Shown one piece after another: positions 53,134-62,304 of a stretch of 64,000 nt of DNA (its first letter is position 1; every line of letters starts with the position of its first letter). Location of the stretch: positions 744,001 through 808,000 of the forward strand of contig JAIXQO010000001.1 of NCBI GenBank assembly GCA_027485695.1. Direction: 5' to 3'. A program made the position numbers and the translations under genes. The stretch is from Pseudomonadota bacterium. Its GTDB lineage: Bacteria > Bdellovibrionota > UBA1018. Below the pieces are notes generated by a model, which saw nothing but the letters and a program-made list of their open reading frames with translations, was not told the origin of the DNA and made no database searches.

Positions 53134-53891
53134 TGATCAGACCCTCCTGGCCCGAAAACGCGCTTTTTAGCAACGGATTCTGCAACTATTTTTAGATATG
53201 CGTCGTCGGAATTCAAATATCGTTTCAAGAGTTCATCACCGACGCCTGGATACTGCGTGGAGACGATCAAATTCCGTAAGACCGTGCTACTTTGCTTTTT
53301 CTGTTTCGAGAAAAATTCAAAATACGAAACGAATCGACTCGATTTGTATCGACCGAGAACGGGTACTAGGTAGCTAGCTTGGTCCCAATTCTCCTGATGG
53401 ATGAGTTGTTCGATCGAAGCTTCCAGTGGATCAAGAAATTTTGGATCAACCGGGTACTTGAGAAGCAATTCTGAGAGCCGATCTTCCCCTGGGGTTTTTG
53501 AGAAAGTTGAGATGCAGATTCCGATCAACTCGTTTATCTCAGAGGAGAGTGATGGGTTCCTCTGGAGCGAATAGTTGTAATCGATGGCTTCCACGATCAT
53601 CTCGAAACTCGTGTCGTAGCCCCAGATTCGGTGATGATTCATTCCCAGTGGTTCACTCTGGATTTTCTTCAGCCAGTTTCGAAGTTCGCCCAGCCCTTCG
53701 GCGACGTTCCAGGCAGTTAAGATCAAACACGCTTGAAATGCGACGAACTCGTCTGAATGCGATAGCAACTGTATGGTTTGTCGAGTCCTCTCGGGACTCG
53801 GGTTTTCCATGAGCTGCACTTCCATCAGGCCGAGTTCGTCATCGTCGTCAGCGTGGTACAGAAGTTTTTTGACCGGGTCTTCGTTTTCCAT
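53130..53891 (-). CDS. HEAT-like helical repeat protein, unknown function
   Basis: A 253-aa cytoplasmic protein made of helical pairs resembling HEAT/armadillo repeats: SHSDEFVAFQACLILTAWNV, the SEINELIGICIST segment, and YLNSDDAYLKIVAESVAKKR near the end. No catalytic motif and no signal peptide. Immunity-type or scaffold proteins often look like this. The next gene downstream starts in its stop codon (ATGA), so the two are coupled. Confidence 0.62.
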   Translation of the reverse strand: MENEDPVKKLLYHADDDDELGLMEVQLMENPSPERTRQTIQLLSHSDEFVAFQACLILTAWNVAEGLGELRNWLKKIQSEPLGMNHHRIWGYDTSFEMIVEAIDYNYSLQRNPSLSSEINELIGICISTFSKTPGEDRLSELLLKYPVDPKFLDPLEASIEQLIHQENWDQASYLVPVLGRYKSSRFVSYFEFFSKQKKQSSTVLRNLIVSTQYPGVGDELLKRYLNSDDAYLKIVAESVAKKRVFGPGGSDQ

Positions 53892-53915
53892 TCCTTTCTG
53901 ATTTTACGATATGAA

Positions 53916-54497
53916 CTAGTAGAAAAACAACCGAGCGATTCCGGACATCGCGCTGAAGGTCGGCTCGACCGCGTGTTGAGCGTAGTCGAGGAGCTTGACG
54001 GGGAACTGCGCATAGACCTGCGCAAACAGAAACGCATAGCTCGCGGCGTGGATCGCGTAACAATCACGCCAACGTATACCGCTCGAGAGTGTTCTTCTCA
54101 GCCATCGGCCCTCGATCCAGACCGAGAGGAAGAAACAGGGAACGAGTGTGACGACGACGGCGTTTGACACATAGATTTTCATCTCTGCGAGGTTGTCGAA
54201 TGGATATAGCCATCCGCCATTGAAACCGACGAAGACGAGGAGTGCGACGAGAACCGCAACTACGGGATATCCAACGAGCGTCGTCACCAGATTTGCCAGG
54301 AACACCTGCTTGAGTGTTTCGCGCCCTTGGAGTTCGGCGTGTCGTTTTCTCAGGACCCAGGTTTCAATCCCGACGACGAACAACAGGTTCACCAAGAGGA
54401 GCGGTAGGCCGATCGATACGACAGGGATACCCACATTCGCTTGGCAGAACTCGGGAACGAGAAGCAGAGTAAGAATCCAAAAGATATACGGTTTCAT
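53916..54497 (-). CDS. membrane protein, unknown function
   Basis: A 193-aa protein with an N-terminal signal-like helix (ending CQA) and about four further hydrophobic helices: IGLPLLLVNLLFVVGIE, TLVGYPVVAVLVALLVFVGF, SNAVVVTLVPCFFLSVW and a C-terminal one. No family recognised. It follows the YiiX-type gene by 1 bp on the same strand and is followed 24 bp later by the HEAT-like gene, so four genes may be one operon. Confidence 0.62.
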   Translation of the reverse strand: MKPYIFWILTLLLVPEFCQANVGIPVVSIGLPLLLVNLLFVVGIETWVLRKRHAELQGRETLKQVFLANLVTTLVGYPVVAVLVALLVFVGFNGGWLYPFDNLAEMKIYVSNAVVVTLVPCFFLSVWIEGRWLRRTLSSGIRWRDCYAIHAASYAFLFAQVYAQFPVKLLDYAQHAVEPTFSAMSGIARLFFY

Positions 54498-54498
54498 A

Positions 54499-55167
54499 TT
54501 AAGCTCCTTTCAGAACCGTCGAGAGTTGTTGGTCGTTCAGTTGGCTAGCGGGCGTGATCGTTCGGCGCTCCCAAGGAATGGAGCCCAAGAACCAGAGCCT
54601 CCAGAACGGAAGAGATGCGGTGTTATCTTGCTCCCAGACGTCGCGCAGCCGCTGGATTTGGCCAATCTCAACCCCGATTGAGCGGTAGACGAGATAGGCG
54701 AATTTCGAGCAGAACAAACGGTCGGAGTCATAGTTGAACCCAAGACCGTAGAATCGGTTTAAGAGCTGGTTTGACTCCGCTCTTAGTCGCTCGACTTGCT
54801 CTTGAGAGAGTCCCTGGCTCAGGCGCTTGATCTCGAATGTGTGGGCGGACGATTTTTTCAGGTACTGGCAGAGTGGTGTTTCCTTGGAGCGCGGGATCGT
54901 GCTCTCCGCGACGATCCACTGTCCCGTTTCATTCCGGAACACGATGCCGACGTGTGAGGTCCAGCTGTTGCTTCCGCGCGCGACGTTCCGGAAGATAAAA
55001 TTCGGGATATCTAAGAATATCAGGTCACCTTCGGCGACCTGGGATTCGGCCTTCGCGCAGGCCTGCTCCCAGTTTTCGAATTTCTGGGGCTCGGCGTGCG
55101 CGGACGCAAGACCGACGAATAACGTGAGAGCTGCAAATGAATAGTGGTTCAGGATATTTCGGGCCAT
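54499..55167 (-). CDS. secreted YiiX/YebB-type NlpC/P60-like cysteine hydrolase
   Basis: A 222-aa protein. The start at 55167 has GAGGAAG 9 bp upstream and gives a signal peptide ending AHA. GDLIFLDIPNF, then SHVGIVFRNETG with the conserved His, then LFCSKFAYLVY with the catalytic Cys, is the permuted papain-like pattern of YiiX/NlpC-P60 proteins. These act on amide or ester bonds in peptidoglycan, lipids or proteins. It is divergent from a TetR regulator (82 bp), which may control it. Confidence 0.8.
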   Translation of the reverse strand: MARNILNHYSFAALTLFVGLASAHAEPQKFENWEQACAKAESQVAEGDLIFLDIPNFIFRNVARGSNSWTSHVGIVFRNETGQWIVAESTIPRSKETPLCQYLKKSSAHTFEIKRLSQGLSQEQVERLRAESNQLLNRFYGLGFNYDSDRLFCSKFAYLVYRSIGVEIGQIQRLRDVWEQDNTASLPFWRLWFLGSIPWERRTITPASQLNDQQLSTVLKGA

Positions 55168-55249
55168 AGAACGGTACTTCCTCTTAAACCCAGAATAGTG
55201 GCATCCTGGTGAAAACCCCATTTGAACTCCCGACAGAAAAAGGTGTTTT

Positions 55250-55843
55250 GTGTCAGCCCAGGCTAAAACGACGGACAAAGAAACCAAACGGCTCGCAGTC
55301 TCCATCGCGATTCTCGAAGTGATCGAAAAAGAGGGCATTTTAGGCGTTACACACTCCAAAGTGTCCCGCAAATCAGGCGTCTCGCGTGCCTGGATTTACG
55401 AGTACATCGGTAAGGAAAAGGACGCGTTGATTGAGTTTGGAGCCGATGTTTTCGGCGGCTATTTCACGCGAGCGGACGTAGTCGGATTCCCGCGCGAAAA
55501 AAATGCGATACAAGCGCAGCTCCGCGAAGGCGGTCATTTCTTGCTCGACACCGCCGCCTCAAATCCTCTCATTGTAAAACTCTATTTTAAGTTCAGAGGG
55601 TCAGAAAATTCACTGGGCGAAGTGATCCGAAAATACGAATCACAGTGGATCAAAGGCGCCACGCAATCATTGGTGCAGTCCCTCGGCATTCCGCTCGGGG
55701 AGGCCGAATGGATGGCCGAGTCGGCGATGACTTTTCGAATGGCGTACGCTCATCGAGTGGCCACCTCACGAAAAACGGAAAAAACCCGCAAGAACGCGGA
55801 TCGCGCGTTTGAATGGGTTCATTCCCTGATCGAGTCTCCCTAG
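55250..55843 (+). CDS. TetR-family transcriptional regulator
   Basis: A 197-aa protein starting at GTG. The N-terminal HTH domain (about 15-62) reads VIEKEGILGVTHSKVSRKSG, then VSRAWIYEYIGKEKDALIEF, the TetR helix-turn-helix with its Tyr. A helical ligand-binding domain follows. It is divergent from the YiiX-type hydrolase operon, so autoregulation plus control of that operon is likely. The ligand is unknown. Confidence 0.82.
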   Translation: MSAQAKTTDKETKRLAVSIAILEVIEKEGILGVTHSKVSRKSGVSRAWIYEYIGKEKDALIEFGADVFGGYFTRADVVGFPREKNAIQAQLREGGHFLLDTAASNPLIVKLYFKFRGSENSLGEVIRKYESQWIKGATQSLVQSLGIPLGEAEWMAESAMTFRMAYAHRVATSRKTEKTRKNADRAFEWVHSLIESP

Positions 55844-55847
55844 AGCA

Positions 55848-57077
55848 CTATCGAATTTGGAGTTTCTGCCGGAGGCTTGCGCAAGTGGCGATCTCAGGTG
55901 GTAGTTCGGATCCCACAAGGAGGTCATGAGCGAGCTGCTCGATTCGTCGGCTGGTGCCGTTCGGAGTCGCCAGGGAATAGTTTCCTTTTTCAAAAACGAG
56001 CGGGAAATCGGACGCATCCACGCCCACTCGGTACAGCACGTAGAAAAACGTCTGTAGTACGACCGGATCTGAGAAATGCGGACCTTGCAGTTTAATCGAG
56101 TCGAACGGAAACGGTTTGCGGTCATCAAATCCGCCGTGATCGTTGAACCCTTGAAGCCGGTCAGCACGCGCTTCTACTTCGCGAGACGAACGTGATTCAT
56201 AGATGAACTTCACGTAGTCATCGAAATTCATCGGTGCCGGAGGAACGAACGCTTCGATCTGATTTCCTCGCGCACATCGAATCGCATAAGGGAGAAGGTA
56301 TTTGATGTTCGCATTCAGTGGATGATTTTTTAAGATGCGAAGAATGCGTTTGAAATTCAGTTCTGCGAAACGTTCAGTGAGGGTCGCGGCGGGGTCTAGA
56401 TTCTCTCCATTGCCGACGAAGAAAAGATCGCCTTTGAGTGGACCGAGGTCGTTTGGATTCTTAGGCAAGTAGCGGTAACGTCCTCGATTCCGGTTGGTAG
56501 CCAGAAACTCGGAATAGTTTTCGTACTCCCGGAGGCCGCGACGAACGGTGGACTTGCCATCACGAGAGATACTCCCGTAGACGCCCGGCCAGAAATTAAA
56601 CGTATCCCAATTGGGGCGCGCATCGGTACGGTGACAGCCTGTGCACATGAGCACGTTCTCGTTGATTCGCGGCGGAGTGCGAGTGCCGGGATAGAAATCC
56701 ATCGAATGAAATTGGAACTTAGACTCTTGCGGATTCCATTCGATCAGCTCGATGTTTTGAAATCTCGAATAGCTGGGATTCCCCTCAAATGAGAGGACGA
56801 GTTTAGCGTCTTGGCCAAAAAGAATGGTGCGTGGAAATTCCGGAGTCGCCGTCTGGAGGCTTCGTGAATGATAGAGGAATACGTAGCTCTTTTTGTAGTC
56901 GTCGGGCAATGCCTGAAGCAGACCTTCGATCGAAGTGATCCGTCGATCGAGAATGAGCCTTTTTAGGGCATTCAAATCCAGTGGGGCGGAATGGGCCAGC
57001 GTATTCAGCGCAAGCGTCACAGCCATGATCCATAATAGATTCCAACGGAGCCCAGATTTCCACATCAGGCGCGACAT
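55848..57077 (-). CDS. secreted mono-haem c-type protein, unknown function
   Basis: A 409-aa protein with a signal peptide (ending AHS, about 31 residues) and one CTGCH haem-attachment motif near residue 146 in NENVLMCTGCHRTDARPNW. The rest is not a classical cytochrome c fold. Aromatic-rich segments such as DTFNFWPGVYGSISRDGKS are conserved-looking. I recall similar cytochrome-like proteins in Bdellovibrio-type genomes, but no function. It would be periplasmic or exported and is convergent with the TetR gene. Confidence 0.72.
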   Translation of the reverse strand: MSRLMWKSGLRWNLLWIMAVTLALNTLAHSAPLDLNALKRLILDRRITSIEGLLQALPDDYKKSYVFLYHSRSLQTATPEFPRTILFGQDAKLVLSFEGNPSYSRFQNIELIEWNPQESKFQFHSMDFYPGTRTPPRINENVLMCTGCHRTDARPNWDTFNFWPGVYGSISRDGKSTVRRGLREYENYSEFLATNRNRGRYRYLPKNPNDLGPLKGDLFFVGNGENLDPAATLTERFAELNFKRILRILKNHPLNANIKYLLPYAIRCARGNQIEAFVPPAPMNFDDYVKFIYESRSSREVEARADRLQGFNDHGGFDDRKPFPFDSIKLQGPHFSDPVVLQTFFYVLYRVGVDASDFPLVFEKGNYSLATPNGTSRRIEQLAHDLLVGSELPPEIATCASLRQKLQIR

Positions 57078-57209
57078 ATCAGAGGGAGTCGCAAGTGACC
57101 AAGGGGAGAACGGTGATTTTGGTACGATTCGTTCTCTTTCCTAAACGTAAGCGTTTTAATCAAGTGTTATACCGTCGTAGTTCGCTCAAGATAACGCTAA
57201 ATTCACTGC

Positions 57210-57569
57210 ATGGACGAACAAGAGAGCAAGAAAAGCGCGTGGTCGGTTTTAGGCAAAGGCGCATTGAACGCGCTCAAGGATTCCGCACTTGAAAAGGCGA
57301 ATGAGAAGATCGACGAAACGAAGCGCGATCTCTACGCCGCCGGCGACGATTTGCTCGGTCGATTGATCCTTCAGCTAAAGTACATCGCGTTCATCATTGT
57401 TGCAGGTGTCTTGCTCATTATCGGCGTGACGATGGGAATCTCCGAACGCTTCCAGTTACCGTTTTGGGCAGTAGCGCTTGTGGCAGGTGCAGGAGTTTGG
57501 ATCGTGGGCCTAATTTGGAAAACTAAAAATATTCCGAGCCGCGCTCTCGAATCAGCCCCCAATCGCTAG
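57210..57569 (+). CDS. small membrane protein (phage-holin-like superfamily)
   Basis: A 119-aa protein with a charged amphipathic N-terminal half (ALNALKDSALEKANEKIDET) and two membrane helices (YIAFIIVAGVLLIIGVTMG and WAVALVAGAGVWIVGLIW). The layout resembles the putative actinobacterial holin-X/YqjE-like superfamily, which is not phage-specific. No function can be given. It is divergent from the haem protein gene and overlaps the convergent hydrolase gene by 4 bp. Confidence 0.62.
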   Translation: MDEQESKKSAWSVLGKGALNALKDSALEKANEKIDETKRDLYAAGDDLLGRLILQLKYIAFIIVAGVLLIIGVTMGISERFQLPFWAVALVAGAGVWIVGLIWKTKNIPSRALESAPNR

Positions 57570-59056
57570 AGGCGTTCAGCGATTTTTTTCGCGAAAAACT
57601 CGACCTCTCGGCAATACTGGTCGGTTTCGACGATAGAGCCAGATCGCTTGGGAAACTGAACGAGATCCGCCCACAATTCCGGATTTTCAAACCCAGCTGG
57701 GTGGCCGCCGCTTCGGATTTTGAACTGAACGAGGTTTCCCAAGCTTTTTAAGGACGGGCAAAACAAATAAGGCGAATCCATCGTATCCGATATGCCGGCG
57801 TATACGACGAACGGGATGCGATGGCGTTTGAGAGATGCTTTGACCAGATCCAAACGCACGGGAGAGGGTTTGCGATCTGCGAAGATTTTTGTGGTCCAAG
57901 CGCTCAGCCAAGGTTCATCGGTATTCTGAAACAACGGGAGTCGTGCTTGTTGATAGATGAGTGCGAGGTCGGTGTCTCGTTCAGCGAGCCAGCGGTAGGC
58001 AGCCTGAAAGCCTCGACGGTAGCCCCAAGGATCGCCGGATTCATCGTTTGCAGTCGTAAGGTCGAGATACGCAAGCGCCCAGTTTGCAGCAAGACCCGCG
58101 CGAGGAATCGTGCTTGCGACCGGTGCCGGAAGTTCGCGAAGGAACGAGCCACGGAGCCGTTCATTCAGGCGGTTTTCGATCCGGCTCCACTGCGCGGGAT
58201 CGTACAGCCACTCTTCTTCGGTGTTGTCGAAGATCTCTTTCAAGCAGAGCGGATCTGGTCCAATGCACGGCCGTTGCTGCTCTTCGCGAATCACGCGCGC
58301 GATCGATTTCTTGAGTTCCGGGTGAGCAGTAAAAAACGCCTGATACCGATTCGCTCGGTAGTATTCGACGTACGAACCGTTCAGGCGCGAGTCGCGGGTC
58401 ATCGTGAATGCATCGATGTAGGCAGCGGTGACGGTCTCTGGGAAATACTGCAAAGTTGCATGCACGAGCTGTTGACCGTAGCTGCGGCCGAGAATTTTCC
58501 AACGTTTTCCATTCAAGACCACGCGTCTGAATACCTCGGCATCCATGACAGAAGATGGACTAGTGAATTTCTCGTAGTAAGAAACGGACTCGATTCGATT
58601 CGAAAAAGACGTCGCACACCCGTCGAACCATTTGCCCGAGCCGCGTTGGCTCATGAAAATCGGGGACAGTCGCGGGAGCTGAGGCGCGTTTTTCCAAAAG
58701 AGCTTGGCCGTGTTGAAAGAGTGACTCGAAGGGCCGCCGTGGTGAACCATGATCGGCATGTTTTCGGTGCGCTGAGCGGCGTCGATCTCACCTTGAAAGA
58801 ACACCCAGATTTTCTCGCCTTCGGGTTTTTCGTAGTCGAGTGGGACTTGAACCCAAATGGTCTGTTGAGTGGTTGGGATTTCTTTGAGGTACGTGAAACA
58901 GCTCTCGGGAACCGAGATCGGCAAACGATCAGTCCAGACTGCCGAGTGAGTTTTCAGGTAGCGATCGACGAGTTCGCGAGGTGTGGCGGCTTGAGCAAAA
59001 ACGGGCTGAAAGAAAAGAGCGGCAACGCAGGCGAAAAAGCCGAAATGGAATGGCAT
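57566..59056 (-). CDS. secreted alpha/beta hydrolase (S33 prolyl aminopeptidase-like)
   Basis: A 496-aa protein starting at the ATG at 59056, with a signal peptide ending AQA. Motifs of family S33 hydrolases are in order: MVHHGGPSSHS for the oxyanion hole, FMSQRGSGKW, and the nucleophile elbow LGRSYGQQL with the catalytic Ser. A cap domain and late Asp (SDTMDSP) and His (SGGHPAG) complete the triad. It is probably a periplasmic peptidase or esterase. The antisense strand has a long open frame that I consider a shadow. Confidence 0.83.
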   Translation of the reverse strand: MPFHFGFFACVAALFFQPVFAQAATPRELVDRYLKTHSAVWTDRLPISVPESCFTYLKEIPTTQQTIWVQVPLDYEKPEGEKIWVFFQGEIDAAQRTENMPIMVHHGGPSSHSFNTAKLFWKNAPQLPRLSPIFMSQRGSGKWFDGCATSFSNRIESVSYYEKFTSPSSVMDAEVFRRVVLNGKRWKILGRSYGQQLVHATLQYFPETVTAAYIDAFTMTRDSRLNGSYVEYYRANRYQAFFTAHPELKKSIARVIREEQQRPCIGPDPLCLKEIFDNTEEEWLYDPAQWSRIENRLNERLRGSFLRELPAPVASTIPRAGLAANWALAYLDLTTANDESGDPWGYRRGFQAAYRWLAERDTDLALIYQQARLPLFQNTDEPWLSAWTTKIFADRKPSPVRLDLVKASLKRHRIPFVVYAGISDTMDSPYLFCPSLKSLGNLVQFKIRSGGHPAGFENPELWADLVQFPKRSGSIVETDQYCREVEFFAKKIAERL

Positions 59057-59112
59057 TTCGACTCTATCGTCCAAGTGAGCAATCGGGTCAATAGAAACGC
59101 AACGGACTAAAA

Positions 59113-59144
59113 AACTCCGAGGGAGTGAAAACTCGCTCGGAGTT
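59113..59144 (-). terminator. rho-independent terminator of ohr
   Basis: A 14-bp stem with one mismatch and a GAAA/TTTC tetraloop lies just past the Ohr stop. On the minus strand it is followed by six T residues. Confidence 0.85.
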
Positions 59145-59152
59145 CTTAGGTC

Positions 59153-59578
59153 TTATGCCAGGGTCAGTTTCACTTCGATGTTGCCGCGAGTCGCATTGGA
59201 GTACGGGCAAACTTGGTGGGCTCTATGGATCAAGGCTTGTGCGCTCGTTGGGTCCATTCCTGGGAGCGAAATAATGAGTTCCGCTTCGATGCCAAATCCC
59301 TGAGGAATCGGACCGATGCCGACCTTGCCGGTGATTTTCGTGTCGGCGGGCATCGTGATTTTTTCCTGGCCAGCGACGAATTTCATCGCGCCCAAGAAAC
59401 AAGCAGAATAGCCGGCGGCGAAGAGCTGCTCGGGATTTGTCCCGTCCCCGTTTCCACCCATTTCTTTTGGGGGGGCGAGTTTTACTTCAAGCTTATTGTC
59501 GGACGTAACTGAGCGCCCGTCACGACCACCGGTGGAGGTAGCTTCGGCACGATACAAGACTTTATCAAGTTTGTTCAT
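59153..59578 (-). CDS. ohr: organic hydroperoxide resistance protein (Ohr/OsmC family)
   Basis: A 141-aa thiol peroxidase that reduces organic hydroperoxides. The start at 59578 is chosen because the family begins MxKLDKVLYRAEATSTGGRDG. The two catalytic cysteines are in GYSACF and HQVCPYS, with the conserved NPEQLFAAGYSACFLGAM around the first. An AGGAA ribosome binding site lies upstream. No OhrR regulator is adjacent. It has its own terminator. Confidence 0.93.
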   Translation of the reverse strand: MNKLDKVLYRAEATSTGGRDGRSVTSDNKLEVKLAPPKEMGGNGDGTNPEQLFAAGYSACFLGAMKFVAGQEKITMPADTKITGKVGIGPIPQGFGIEAELIISLPGMDPTSAQALIHRAHQVCPYSNATRGNIEVKLTLA

Positions 59579-59693
59579 AGAGGTAGTTCCTTTTGGTGAC
59601 CTCATTAACCCGATAAATGGTCCATTTGTCAGCCTCTCTTTTCTCGATGAAAAGATCGAGGTGGTCTATCATGAGTGCGTGAGGATCGATTCT

Positions 59694-60242
59694 ATGATCA
59701 CCGTCCGAGACCTACATGAGTCGGATATTCCTTGGATTTTGGACTATTGGTTCAGGTCTCCTCGCGAACAGATCGAATCCATGGGCGTGGATTGGGCAAA
59801 ATTCCCCGAAGAGGCTGTCATGCGCCAGAACCTCCTAGAGAAATGCCACTCGAACCAAGCGCTCTATCAATCGAAATTAAATGCGCTCATCGTCGAGCGC
59901 GATGGTATACCCGTGGGATTTCATACGCTGTTTCCTTACATCGAACAGGACTTCGGTATCTTTCATGCGCATCTGTTCCGACCGGGCGATCGTCGGCAAG
60001 GGATTTCGTCGCGTTCCTACCCGCTCGCTTGTCGAGTTTTTATGGAGCGATTCGAGTTGAAAAGAATCTTATTCAAAACACCCAGTCAAAATCGGGGAGC
60101 AATCCGAGTGAAAGAGAAACTCGGCATTCGGCACATCGGCGAAGAGTCCATCGGTTTCGGCATCATTCGCGAGGGGACATCGGCGCAAGTGTTTGAACTC
60201 GCTCGTCATGAACTCGATGCGCTCTTTATCACAAAGGACTGA
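59694..60242 (+). CDS. GNAT-family N-acetyltransferase
   Basis: A 182-aa protein. The start at 59694 (MITVRDLHESDIPWIL) fits the usual GNAT opening; frames further up overlap the ohr gene. VGFHTLFPYIEQDFGIFHAH is the central strand, RPGDRRQGISSRSY the acetyl-CoA loop, and PSQNRGAIRVKEKLGI the Asn-containing motif B helix typical of RimJ-type enzymes. The substrate is unknown. It is followed 2 bp later by the YheT-like gene, so the two are one operon. Confidence 0.82.
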   Translation: MITVRDLHESDIPWILDYWFRSPREQIESMGVDWAKFPEEAVMRQNLLEKCHSNQALYQSKLNALIVERDGIPVGFHTLFPYIEQDFGIFHAHLFRPGDRRQGISSRSYPLACRVFMERFELKRILFKTPSQNRGAIRVKEKLGIRHIGEESIGFGIIREGTSAQVFELARHELDALFITKD

Positions 60243-60244
60243 AT

Positions 60245-61210
60245 ATGATCGAGCGACTCAAGCAAGTCCGCGAATCGCTACCGCCTTGTGAGCCGCCGCT
60301 CTGGGCGAAGACCGGCCATGCGCAGACAATTCTGGGGCATTTGATCCCGTCGGTTGATTTGCGCGGAAGAGGCAAGCCACACCTGATTGACCTGGAGAGC
60401 GCGGGCGAACGCATTCATACGCTTCATTTAGAAGGCACGCGACCGACGGTCGTTTACGTGTTTCATGGTTTGGGTGGGAGCATCGATTCCGGATACATGC
60501 GGAGGACGGCCACGATTGCGTCCGATGCGGGATTTCCCGTTTTTCTCGTGAATCATCGCGGTTGTGGTGACGGAGCGGGGCTTGCTCGAGGGACTTATCA
60601 TTCCGGTCGCGGCGATGATTTATCTCGCGTGATCGCGTATGGAAAAAAACTCTACCCAGGATATCGCCACGTCGCGATCGGTTTTAGTCTGAGTGCGAAT
60701 GCACTTCTGCTACTGGTTTCAGGTGCACGCGGAGACGTGCTCCCGGACGCGTCGATTGCCGTGAATGCTCCGATCCACCTAGAGGATGCATCTTTTCGGC
60801 TCGCGAGCGGGTTCAACCGCATCTATGACATCCGGTTCGCATTAGACTTGGGTCACTACTTGAAAGCCAATCATCCGAAAGTTCGAAACGAAATGAAGCC
60901 GTGGGATGACTTGCGAAGGTTCGACGAGCTCTACACGGCTCCGATGGGCGGTTTCAAGAGTCGAGAGCACTACTATGAGTCGTGCTCAGCGTTGCCCCAT
61001 CTGAAAAACATCCGAGTTCCGACCGTACTGCTCACTGCGCTGGATGATCCGTTTGTGGATGGTGCGTTCTATCGCTCGGCGGTGGTTTCCGATCAAACGA
61101 TTCTGCACCTCGAGGAAACGGGTGGCCACATGGGTTATCTCGCTCGTCAAGGGCTGGGATATTATCGGTGGTTGGATCACGCGCTGGAACGGTATTTGTC
61201 GATCTTCTGA
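60245..61210 (+). CDS. YheT-family alpha/beta hydrolase
   Basis: A 321-aa hydrolase. Family signatures are PPLWAKTGHAQTILG near residue 18, VYVFHGLGGSIDSGYMR, NHRGCGDGAGLARGTYHSG, and the nucleophile elbow IGFSLSANA. Late Asp (ALDDPFVD) and His (TGGHMGYL) complete the triad. YheT/UPF0017 proteins hydrolyse esters or lipids of unknown identity. It starts 2 bp after the GNAT gene and is convergent with the LysR gene. Confidence 0.87.
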   Translation: MIERLKQVRESLPPCEPPLWAKTGHAQTILGHLIPSVDLRGRGKPHLIDLESAGERIHTLHLEGTRPTVVYVFHGLGGSIDSGYMRRTATIASDAGFPVFLVNHRGCGDGAGLARGTYHSGRGDDLSRVIAYGKKLYPGYRHVAIGFSLSANALLLLVSGARGDVLPDASIAVNAPIHLEDASFRLASGFNRIYDIRFALDLGHYLKANHPKVRNEMKPWDDLRRFDELYTAPMGGFKSREHYYESCSALPHLKNIRVPTVLLTALDDPFVDGAFYRSAVVSDQTILHLEETGGHMGYLARQGLGYYRWLDHALERYLSIF

Positions 61211-61225
61211 GCGTCGGATGAGACA

Positions 61226-62122
61226 CTAGCGATTTTGCAGTTTCGTGCAGGCTTTGCCTTGTTCAAGCGCAAGCTCGATGAATGCCTGGATCTTGGGAGA
61301 AACGAATTTCTGCGCAGGATAGACGAGCGAAAAGTGTCCGCTCCCATAACTCCAGTCGGCGAGAATCGGCACGAGCTTGCCCTTGCGAACCTCATCATCG
61401 CAGATGAACGTGGGAAATAGTCCGATTCCATCTCCATTCATGGTCAGGAGTTTGATCGTATCCAAATCATCCGACGATATTCGACTACGAATTTCCGCGA
61501 TCTGGGTTTCTTTGCCATTGGAGAGTTCCAAGCGACTCTGGAATTCCGAGAATCGGATCGTCTCGTGTTTCACGATGTCCCTCGGATGAGTGGGAGTACC
61601 GAATTTTTTTAAGTAGGCAGGTGCTGCCCAAAAACGCATGTCGGCGGAAACAAATTTCCTCGCGATCAGACTGGAGTCCGCAAGCTCCCCTGCGCGAAAC
61701 GCGACGTCGATACCCTCGCCGATTAAGTCCACCACGCGATTGGTGATCACGAGATCGACTTCGACCTTGGCGTAGCGTTTAACGAAGTTCCGGACGATCG
61801 GTAAAAGAAGCGAGTGACCAACATCCACGGCGGCTGTCACTCGAAGTAGTCCCTGAGGTTCCGCTTTAGTGGAAGCGACTTCGTTTTCAGCTGCCTGGAT
61901 TCCTTCGATCGCTTCGACGCAGCGGCGGAAATAGAGTTCACCGGCCTGGGTGACATGAAGCTTACGCGTGGTTCGCTGAATGAGCGTGACACCGAGACGT
62001 TTTTCTAGAGCAGCGACCTTAGCGCTCACCGTGGTGTTCGGCATACCGAGTAGGCGAGCGGCTTGGGTAAAACTGCCTGCTTGAACAACTTTTACGAATA
62101 CGGCGATTTCATCGAGTCCCAT
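61226..62122 (-). CDS. LysR-family transcriptional regulator
   Basis: A 298-aa LysR regulator. The start at 62122 gives MGLDEIAVFVKVVQAGSFTQ, the standard opening of the helix-turn-helix, then TTVSAKVAALEKRLGVTLIQ. The effector domain begins near residue 90 (PQGLLRVTAAVD). It resembles the subgroup that represses or activates divergent oxidoreductase genes. It faces yceI-nitroreductase-NmrA/QorB genes across 182 bp and probably controls them. The effector is unknown. Confidence 0.88.
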   Translation of the reverse strand: MGLDEIAVFVKVVQAGSFTQAARLLGMPNTTVSAKVAALEKRLGVTLIQRTTRKLHVTQAGELYFRRCVEAIEGIQAAENEVASTKAEPQGLLRVTAAVDVGHSLLLPIVRNFVKRYAKVEVDLVITNRVVDLIGEGIDVAFRAGELADSSLIARKFVSADMRFWAAPAYLKKFGTPTHPRDIVKHETIRFSEFQSRLELSNGKETQIAEIRSRISSDDLDTIKLLTMNGDGIGLFPTFICDDEVRKGKLVPILADWSYGSGHFSLVYPAQKFVSPKIQAFIELALEQGKACTKLQNR

Positions 62123-62304
62123 GGGAATAATCCTAATAGAAACGAGGGGATAAAGTCTCGTCTTATTGTGCATTGTATTGGATAAAGTTTACCGTATTTA
62201 GCATCTAATAGAAAAGTCGGGCTCGGCGTAAATTCAAGAAATCAGGGCGACCTTGGATTTCAAGTGGCGCCTGAAACATTAAACAAACACCCCATAGGAT
62301 ATTT

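Noticed and set aside
57821..59110. 429-codon open frame on the plus strand opposite the S33 hydrolase
   Set aside because: Lies antisense to a gene with clear catalytic motifs and a signal peptide. Its product has no recognisable domain and an Arg-rich, low-structure composition typical of shadow frames in this codon usage.
59496..59693. 66-residue upstream extension of the GNAT gene
   Set aside because: It would run through the start of ohr on the other strand. The standard GNAT opening begins at 59694.
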